From the NCBI GenBank assembly GCA_900491605.1, contig UESW01000079.1, positions 1 through 64,000 of the forward strand: a DNA stretch of 64,000 nt, in the 5' to 3' direction. Every line of letters begins with the position of its first letter. Position 1 is the first letter of the stretch. Source of the stretch: Calamus simplicifolius. Lineage: Eukaryota; Streptophyta; Magnoliopsida; Arecales; Arecaceae. A program made the position numbers and the translations under genes. The notes under the pieces are model-generated. The model was not told where the DNA came from, made no database searches, and saw only the letters and a program-made list of their open reading frames with translations. This document shows positions 57,631 to 64,000 of the stretch, one piece after another.

Positions 57631-58813
57631 CCCTTGAGAAATAAAAATGGAGTCTATAATTTTGCATAGCTTCCATCTGAAAGTATGCTCTTGGGAGTCA
57701 TATGTTGCAGAGGGGTAGATAATTTTTCATCCTCTCAAGCATTAATTTTCTACATGGATCTGCTTGTCTTTCATCTGTGTGCTGTCTTTTTTTTTTTCAA
57801 AAAAAAAAAATTCCAATCATCATGTATCTTTACTTGAATGCCAGTTTGGATGTTTAATTAGTGTTGAGTTCTTCAACTGATACGACAGAGTTAATGCATG
57901 AAACCATCAATGCCAATGAATATGACTGTCCTGGTGATTTCAACTCTGTAAATTAAATTAATTGAGATGATTTGCTTCCAATGTTGTCGTGATCCTAGCC
58001 CATGCAAACAAAATGGAGGGGTTGTGAAACGAGTTAGAAAGGCCGGAAGTAATAATCTTATAGACTGTTACTGTCTATCAACCTGAGTGTCGATCAAATA
58101 ATTGGTGCTGTACCATGGCAAGCAAATGGAGGGAACTTTCAATGGTTCTCCATGTTTCATGATGCACGCATGCTGGAGATCTACTCCATTGATTACTCTT
58201 ATTTCTGTTGATAAATTCACGATTACTTGTATTTTGATCTCTCTTCTGGTATTGTAGGGATGCAGACTTAGCGCACTTCGTTGATAAATTCACTTTGCAA
58301 TGCTTTGAATGAATGGTTGTGCGAATTCATCTGCGTCGGTGCTATTGTTGGCTAGACCATTTATATGCTGTGTGATTGGGCATGTAACATGGTCAGTGGG
58401 CCGTTGTCTACGTCGTCAAGTACAGAGAAAGCATCAAACTAGTATCTTGTAATAACATATCATCTAATCTTTCCTTAGATAGAGATTTGTTTGAAAAGCT
58501 AAATGCAATTTTTGCAGAGAAAACAACGAACTATTAACTCAACTCATTCTTAATATGCAGAAACTATTAACCTGAATTACCATTTGATCTCTTTATTATT
58601 TTCGTAGTTGGTTAATTATATTAGGGTATATTTTTCACAACTTTACTTAAAATTTATGATATTTGTTGGCATTCAAAATTGGCTTTGGAATGCTAAGCAA
58701 TGGGAAGATGGAAGCTCAGGTGAGAAAGCTTGGACTGTTGATCTAAAAGCAGGATTTTTATAGAAAAGGTTTGAAAATTTCTGCAAAAAAGTTCTTCTAT
58801 GTCTTGTTCAAGA
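57631..58813. other. 3' flank of NTM1
   Basis: 3' UTR and intergenic DNA. T11/A11 runs near 57788-57810 could fold back. No gene is supported. Confidence 0.5.
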
Positions 58814-58911
58814 AAGAAACTAACTTTTTTTTTTTTTTTTTTTTGTACAGACGAGCGATTACACTCGTCTAGTGCTGCAAAGGATAAGATAGGAGGAAGA
58901 AACTAACTTTT
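58814..58911 (-). mobile_element. Tiny retroposon with poly(A) tail and 15-bp target duplication
   Basis: AAGAAACTAACTTTT occurs at 58814-58828 and again at 58897-58911. Between the copies is a ~68-bp insert that starts with a T run (poly(A) on the minus strand) and then GTACAGACGAGCGATTACAC. Long direct repeats plus a poly(A) tail are the hallmark of LINE-mediated retroposition. The insert is too short to name the source RNA. Confidence 0.7.
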
Positions 58912-59453
58912 AAAGAGAGGATTGAATACTTTATATCGTACATGTATGTGGAGTCTTATATGAAGGTCTGAAAAATTCTTCTGATTCGATTTGTTTGATG
59001 ATAGGTGATAGGGTACTTTTAACCATAGATGATTGGATACGTTTAATTCTTTTGCTATCAGATACTTTTTAGTTAGGCCATCACATCTTAGTTAGGCCAT
59101 CACATATTGTTTTCTGATTGATTACCATTTATACCGTACCACTGTTTATTTAATTATAGAGTATGCGGTTAATACAAACTTTCATGCATAAGATAAGATT
59201 CCTATAATGCATTTTGTTATTTTGTTCTTAAAGGGCTAAACTTTTTAAGCAGGATAACATACTTCATGTCGTTAATACAAACTTTAAATATAAATTATCA
59301 GTGGTCTTAAATTATTAAAACAGGCATGATTTTTATTAAATAACAAGTGATCGTATCGGTGCAGAGATCTACTCTTTCTCTCCATAGCATAATGATATTG
59401 TTACAACATTATATGATGGCATATTATATATGAATTAGACTTTTCTTTTTTTG
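58912..59453. other. Upstream region of the thaumatin-like gene
   Basis: AT-rich, no coding sequence. It contains the repeated TTAGGCCATCACAT words (59070-59107). Confidence 0.45.
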
Positions 59454-59470
59454 CTATATAAATATATAAA
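59454..59470 (+). promoter_or_regulatory. TATA box region of the thaumatin-like gene
   Basis: CTATATAAATATATAAA lies about 255 bp before the ATG, the only strong TATA-like site upstream. It implies a 5' UTR of about 220 bp. Confidence 0.55.
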
Positions 59471-59722
59471 AGATGCTTCCAGCAACTTCCCGATTTCCTT
59501 CCGTCGTCCCTCCTCCCCCAGGTATGAAATAACCAGGCAAGGCCGATGGTTGGTCCGACTTTAAGCCAATTCCACGACATCTTTTGAAAATTTTGAAGCC
59601 ACCCGGCGGCACGGGAAAGGTTCCTTCCTCACCCTTCCAACCCCTTTTCCCAGATTTAAGTCCCCATCCCAGCTTCATCCTTGCCAAACCCCACCATAGC
59701 AGTAGCACTCCTCCAACTCAAT

Positions 59723-60430
59723 ATGGCATCATCAACGTCGAGCATCCTTTCCCTCCTCCTCTTCCCCTTCCTCCTCCTCACCCTCTCCCACGCTGCCACC
59801 TTCGACATCGTCAACCAGTGCTCCTACACCGTCTGGGCTGCCTGGGCCGGCCCCGACTCCATCGGCGGCGGCCGCCAGCTCGACCACGGCCAGACCTGGA
59901 CCATCACCGTCAACCCTGGCACCGCAAGATCCCGCATCTGGGCCCGCACCGGCTGCAACTTCGACGCCAGCGGCAACGGAAACTGCCAGACCGGCGGCTG
60001 CGACGGCAAGCTCGCCTGCACCTCCTACGGCTCCCCTCCCAACACCCTCGCCGAGTTCGCCCTCAACCAGAACGCCACCGGTTACTACACCAACCTCGAC
60101 TTCATCGACATCTCCCTCGTCCAGGGCTTCAACGTGCCCATGGACTTCCGTTCCATCTCGTCGAGCTGCAGCCGAGATATCCAGTGCACTGCCGATGTCG
60201 TCGGGCAGTGCCCCAGCGCGCTGAAGGTGACGGGGGGTTGCGACGACCCGTGCACCATCTTTAAGACTGCTAAATACTGCTGTCCTGATAACAGCGCCTG
60301 CAGTCCTACGGACTACTCCAAGTACTTCAAGCGCCAATGCCCGGATGCCTACAGCTACCCGAAGGACGATGCGACAAGTCTCTTCACTTGCCCCGGCGGG
60401 ACGAACTATAGGGTTACCTTTTGCCCATGA
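59723..60430 (+). CDS. Thaumatin-like / PR-5 protein, 235 aa, secreted
   Basis: Pathogenesis-related family 5; members bind or hydrolyse fungal beta-glucans or permeabilise hyphae. A single exon starts at ATG 59723 (MASSTSSILSLLLFPFLLL). An upstream in-frame ATG at 59681 would add 14 residues before a normal signal peptide and is less likely. Cleavage after SHA gives mature ATFDIVNQCSYTVWAAW. Sixteen cysteines are present, the full set for eight disulfides, and the acidic-cleft pattern (Arg in RTGCNFD, Glu in AEFALNQ, Asp residues in LDFIDISLVQGFN and GGCDDPC) is kept. The protein stops at TFCP with no C-terminal vacuolar extension, suggesting apoplastic export. High GC3 distinguishes it from its surroundings, as is common in monocot genes. 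Osmotin-like is the best subgroup guess. Confidence 0.95.
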   Translation: MASSTSSILSLLLFPFLLLTLSHAATFDIVNQCSYTVWAAWAGPDSIGGGRQLDHGQTWTITVNPGTARSRIWARTGCNFDASGNGNCQTGGCDGKLACTSYGSPPNTLAEFALNQNATGYYTNLDFIDISLVQGFNVPMDFRSISSSCSRDIQCTADVVGQCPSALKVTGGCDDPCTIFKTAKYCCPDNSACSPTDYSKYFKRQCPDAYSYPKDDATSLFTCPGGTNYRVTFCP

Positions 60431-61118
60431 GACTCGAGAGCGTGTTCGCATACGTACTCGACATGGAGTATGATCCCTGTCAAATAAGCTAAATAAACCA
60501 ATCTTCCGAGTCATTTCAAATATTTGTAGCATGGAAATAATGGAATAATGTAATGCTGTACGACTGTTTTATAAATCAATTAAGCCTTTGATATGTCCCT
60601 TATAAGCGCTCCCCCGTTCTCTATAGGCTATAGCTTTGACAAATGACTTAAAAAAAAAAAAAAACGAAGGTAAGGTGCAAAATTTAATATAGATTCAAGT
60701 CTATCTCACGTTTATGTATGTTGAGCCACTGGAATCAAGCTGGTAGGCAACTTAACTTAAATATTAAAACATGTAATATTATATAACTTATAAAAGTTCA
60801 TTAATATAAATATATGTAAACTTATTTTTTAAAATTTAAAATTTTAGAATAGAAAATATGCCCAAATTAAGATATAATATTTACTTATGAAAATAAAAAA
60901 TAAAAAAATGAAAATATTATATTTAAGTATAGATATTGTAAAGTATTATTTTTATAAGGTAAAAAGTAGAAATATATTAATAATATAAAAAACATGAGAA
61001 GTAGAAATATATGAATAATATAAGATGGATTTTCTTTGAAATAAGAATGTGGGCATTAATGGTGGGCATGAACCAATCGGATGAGAGTAAAAAAAGGGTA
61101 GTTTGAGTTAATGGATCA
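60431..61118. other. 3' flank of the thaumatin-like gene
   Basis: Contains likely poly(A) signals (AATAAACC, about 60490), an A15-16 run at 60648-60664 and an AT-rich stretch. It ends at GATCA (61114-61118), the presumed target duplication of element C. Confidence 0.5.
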
Positions 61119-62090
61119 TGATGACGCCTGATTACTGGTCTTGAACGTCGGGAGAAGAGAGCCGCTTAATCCGCCGTCCCGCGCCTGATCGAGTGGCCTG
61201 CAAAAAGTCCCAGGACCGAAGGGGTACTCCGGTGGGAACCCTTCGATGCTCAAGTCAGTAACCTGGGTCACAGCTGAGGGAGAGCTCAGACGAGCTCTGG
61301 AAGAAAAATAAGATCTCAGAAAGAGAGAAATCCCCTTCTGGGTATTAGGGTAGCGAGTGTATGAGTTTACGTACCTTGTTTCTGAGTGGACTTACCCTTT
61401 TATAGGAGGTTGACACCTGCACCACCACATGGGGTTCCGTAAGGAAGGAATGTCCGCGGGGTTCGTAGGGTTGCGTAAATTTGGGCTGGTCGGTAGGTTC
61501 TGTCCCATCGGAGAGGGGAAAATGGCGATTGGTGGGCTACGTCCCATCAGTCAGCAGGGCTAACAGGTAGTTAGGTCTTGTCCCATCAGCGGCGTGGCCA
61601 GTGGGTAGTTGGGCCTAGGGTTGCCAGGCGGCGCGCGTTAGAAGGACGGCGGTGTGAACCGCCAGGACCGTTCTGGGATCGACTTAGGGCAGCCTTGACC
61701 CTCCTGAGGGACTTGGGGTAGCCTTGACCCTCCTGAGGGCACCGAGGCCGAGCAGGGCCAGCTCGGCTGACCTCCAGATGCTGGGGCGGGGCCGACCAGG
61801 GAAGGTCGGGGCCGACTCGGCCGACTTGGAGATGCCGGGACCGAGCAGGGCCGACTAGGGAAGGTCGGGGCTGACTCGGCCGACTTGGAGATGCCTGGTC
61901 CGAGTGGGGCCGACCAGGGAAGGTCGGTGCCGACTTGGCCGACTTGGAGATGTCGGGGCCGAGCGGGGCCGACCTGGGAAGGTCGGGGCCGACTTGGGAA
62001 GGTCGGGGCCGACTTGGAGATGCCGGGGCGGGGCTGCCTTAAAATTTTGATTTTGCCATAATTTCCCTTGTGGCTATGTCAGCCACATCA
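61119..62090 (-). repeat. 3' LTR of element C (972 bp)
   Basis: A minus-strand TATA box lies at 61396-61404. A tandem block at about 61780-62030 has units of about 59 bp (GAGATGCCGGGACCGAGCAG...GGGAAGGTCGGGGCCGAC) and fewer copies than in element A, which explains the shorter LTR. Confidence 0.85.
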
Positions 62091-62464
62091 GATGCCCCCC
62101 CCGCCCCTGAGCGCGAAGGGCCACGCGCCTGCTGCCCTTTGGGCGAGAGGGGCACGAGAATTCAAAAAATGATTGCTCTTTAGTGCGCTTTTAATAGCTT
62201 GATGAGTTGGCGCATCGTCCTGAGGCAGTGTCACTTTGAAAATCTTTCACAATCATACGGTAGGTGGGGGCTGACGCTAGCACCGGACGCCTCGAAGAGG
62301 AAGCCTCATTGGAGGAATGAAAAAAGGTGAAGGCCATCATTGTTTCTCCGTTTTCTATGCCCCACGATTGGTCGGGGATCACGCTCCTTGGGGCAATCAA
62401 GGCGGCACGTCTCGGGCGCAGGCGAGTTTTCCGGTGGACAGCTTGTGGCGCAATAGGAGAGCGC

Positions 62465-62513
62465 CACGTGGTAGGACCTCGATTATCGTCGCCCGGAGAT
62501 GGGGGTATAAAAG
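62465..62513 (+). promoter_or_regulatory. Promoter of the antisense gene of element C (G-box + TATA)
   Basis: CCACGTGG (62464-62471) and TATAAAAG (62506-62513) have the same order and spacing as at 1699-1748 in element A. The ATG is at 62656. Confidence 0.65.
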
Positions 62514-62655
62514 CGCCCCAAGGGCCTGAGAAAAACTTTTACATTGCCATTGCTTTCTTCTAGCTTTCCTTCTCCTGAGTTCTTCTGCGACTTGAGCCCT
62601 TTTGTCTCCAAATCCCCTTTGATTTCCAGGTTAGTTTAATCTTTCCTTTTCATCC

Positions 62656-64000
62656 ATGGATCGTCGTGCCATTAGAGAGGATAAAAGGAATGTAGTTGAA
62701 TCTTCCCCTTCCGATAGCGAAGACCAAACCTCCCTAGCCCGTCAGGTTCCTCGTCCGGTGGGCGAAATCGCCATCCGCAGTCGACCAACGGTGACCGGGC
62801 CTTCGTCCGCCTCAGCCTCCCCTATTAGGGCAGTTCATGTATCCTCTCACCATTCGGGACAACCTCCGGCGGTGAGTTCTGATCCGGTAGGCCCATCCGG
62901 AGTGACCTCAACCGTAACCCCTGAAGATGTAGAGGCCATTAGGGCCAAGTACATGGTCCCCAGCTTCATTCATCTGTCCGCGCCGGGACCCGAAGATAGA
63001 GTGACCTCCACCTACCCCGATCGGGTCGCTCTGTATGAGGAATTTTTTTGGTGCAGGCTGCGCCTTCCTCTCCACCCCTTTTTTCTGAACCTTTTAGATA
63101 GATATAGGCTAGTGCCGGCGCAGTTGACTCCAAACTCGATTCGGATCATCTGCGCCTTTGTTATCCTTTGCTATTTTCAGGAGGCCCGGCCGGGGTTATC
63201 ACTATTCCGGGCATTTTATAAACTCCGCCACCAAGGTGAGGGGGCATGGTGGGCTTTCACTGCCAGGCCGGGTAGGGCCTTCCCCCTAGGTCTTCCATCC
63301 AAGATTAGGGGATGAAAATCCCGCTTCCTATTTGCCCATGTCGAGGGGGTGAGGACTAATTGGGTGGAGCCAGACACCAGCTCCAATGATAATGCCACTA
63401 TGGGGGAGAGAGATAGGGAACTCTTCACCCAGTTGTCCAACTGTCAAATCCCTGGCTACAAGGAACTCCTGTCCAAAGAGAACCTGATAGAAGCCGAGTT
63501 GGCCTCGGCGGTCGGTGAGCACGACGCCTGATTCCTTCTGTCTTGACCGAAGGATAGCTATATGCTGTTGTTAACACTTCTCATTTTTGGATGCAGCGAT
63601 GAAGTTTTCCGCCGAAGAGTTTGAGGCCGCCTTGAAGCAAAAGAGGCCAGCAGCCGGGGAAACATCAAGGCCGGCGAAGAAAGCTCAAAGGAGAGAGTGG
63701 GCCGAGCCGACCCAAGCCACTGAGGTCCCCAAGGCTCCAACGCCTGCAGGGGAGCCGGCTAAGGAAGCGCCGGTCGGAGAAGTGGTCCCGAGGCCAACCG
63801 GGACCAAAATAGAGGAGGGAGAGATTCCAGCCACCCCTAGAGCCGCTGTGGTGGTTGTGGATCTTGAGGAGGAAGCTCCTGTCGCCGCCGACGTGCCCGA
63901 GGCAGGGCAGGTCACAGTTGCTGTTAGCCCTCCGGCTGCCGTCGAGCCGGAGATGGAGAGGGCTCCCCCCACTGCAGGAGGGAGGGAGCCAGTCGCTGAG
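62656..64000 (+). pseudogene. Antisense gene of element C (Transposase_28-like), partial, one nonsense codon
   Basis: The best-preserved copy of this gene in the window. Exon 1 is 62656-63514 (start MDRRAIRED; conserved YEEFFWCRLRLPLHPFFLN and GLPSKIRG). Exon 2 starts at 63597 after a GTGAGC...TGCAG intron and is open to the window end (MKFSAEEFEAALKQKRP, then Glu/Pro/Ala-rich). The only lesion seen is a TGA at 63313-63315 where element A has TGG. Beyond it the frame stays open to the splice site, so the stop is a single recent substitution. The coiled-coil third exon is outside the window. Biochemical role unknown. Confidence 0.78.

Larger units (their letters stand above)
61119..64000 (-). 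mobile_element. Element C: second member of the element A family, cut by the window end
   Basis: The LTR (61119-62090) shares the TGATGACGCC...GCCACATCA borders and much internal sequence with the LTR of element A. Next come a G-rich polypurine tract and the antisense gene, in the same order as at 942-4353. gag and pol should lie on the minus strand beyond 64000. The left flank GATCA is the candidate target duplication. Confidence 0.88.

Noticed and set aside
59584..60264. 226-codon ORF overlapping the thaumatin-like gene in another frame
   Set aside because: His/Arg/Pro-rich out-of-frame translation caused by high GC3.
59732..60532. 266-codon minus-strand ORF
   Set aside because: Shadow of the GC-rich thaumatin-like gene, and it lacks any domain.

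Overview
The window is nuclear DNA of a flowering plant, very probably a monocot. It is rich in nested LTR retrotransposons, holds a large CACTA transposon, and carries a few intron-containing plant genes. A palm-like genome is my guess from gene and repeat flavour only; the sequence does not prove it.

Layout. 1-941 is the 3' part of an LTR-like repeat that abuts, and probably interrupts, a second element. 942-12222 is element A, a degenerate Ty3/gypsy (Tat-type) retrotransposon on the minus strand: truncated 3' LTR at the left, pol at 5654-9193, gag at 9457-10686, complete 5' LTR at 10963-12222. Between pol and the 3' LTR it carries a spliced-looking gene on the opposite strand (1907-4353) and a 141-bp tandem repeat. 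13216-25864 is a 12.6-kb CACTA (En/Spm) transposon with an AAT target duplication, decayed TNP2-type and Transposase_24-type genes, a nested fold-back, a hairpin-rich GC block, and two arrays of an 85-bp GATC-rich satellite. 26597-27085 (minus) is a small secreted six-cysteine prolamin-like (ECA1-type) gene. 27725-38166 is element B, a second Tat-type element on the plus strand, with complete LTRs and an AGTAT target duplication. It has lost most of RT, RNase H and integrase but keeps two antisense transcription units. 39325-41471 is an E-class PPR gene broken by one frameshift. 42301-42850 is a degenerate interstitial telomeric tract. 46999-57630 is an eight-exon N-terminal protein methyltransferase (NTM1) gene whose introns hold MITE-like insertions. 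59723-60430 is a thaumatin-like (PR-5) gene. 61119-64000 is the start of element C, a sister of A, truncated by the window end.

Main points. Elements A, B and C all carry an antisense gene of the 'putative gypsy type transposon' (Transposase_28) type. Its TATA box has an upstream CCACGYGG box in every copy. B has a second, unrecognised small antisense unit with the same promoter arrangement. Hypervariable tandem repeats lie between pol and the antisense genes. The CACTA element has built satellite DNA inside its own subterminal region. The cellular genes look unrelated in function: RNA processing in organelles, protein alpha-N-methylation, defence, and reproduction-type secretion.
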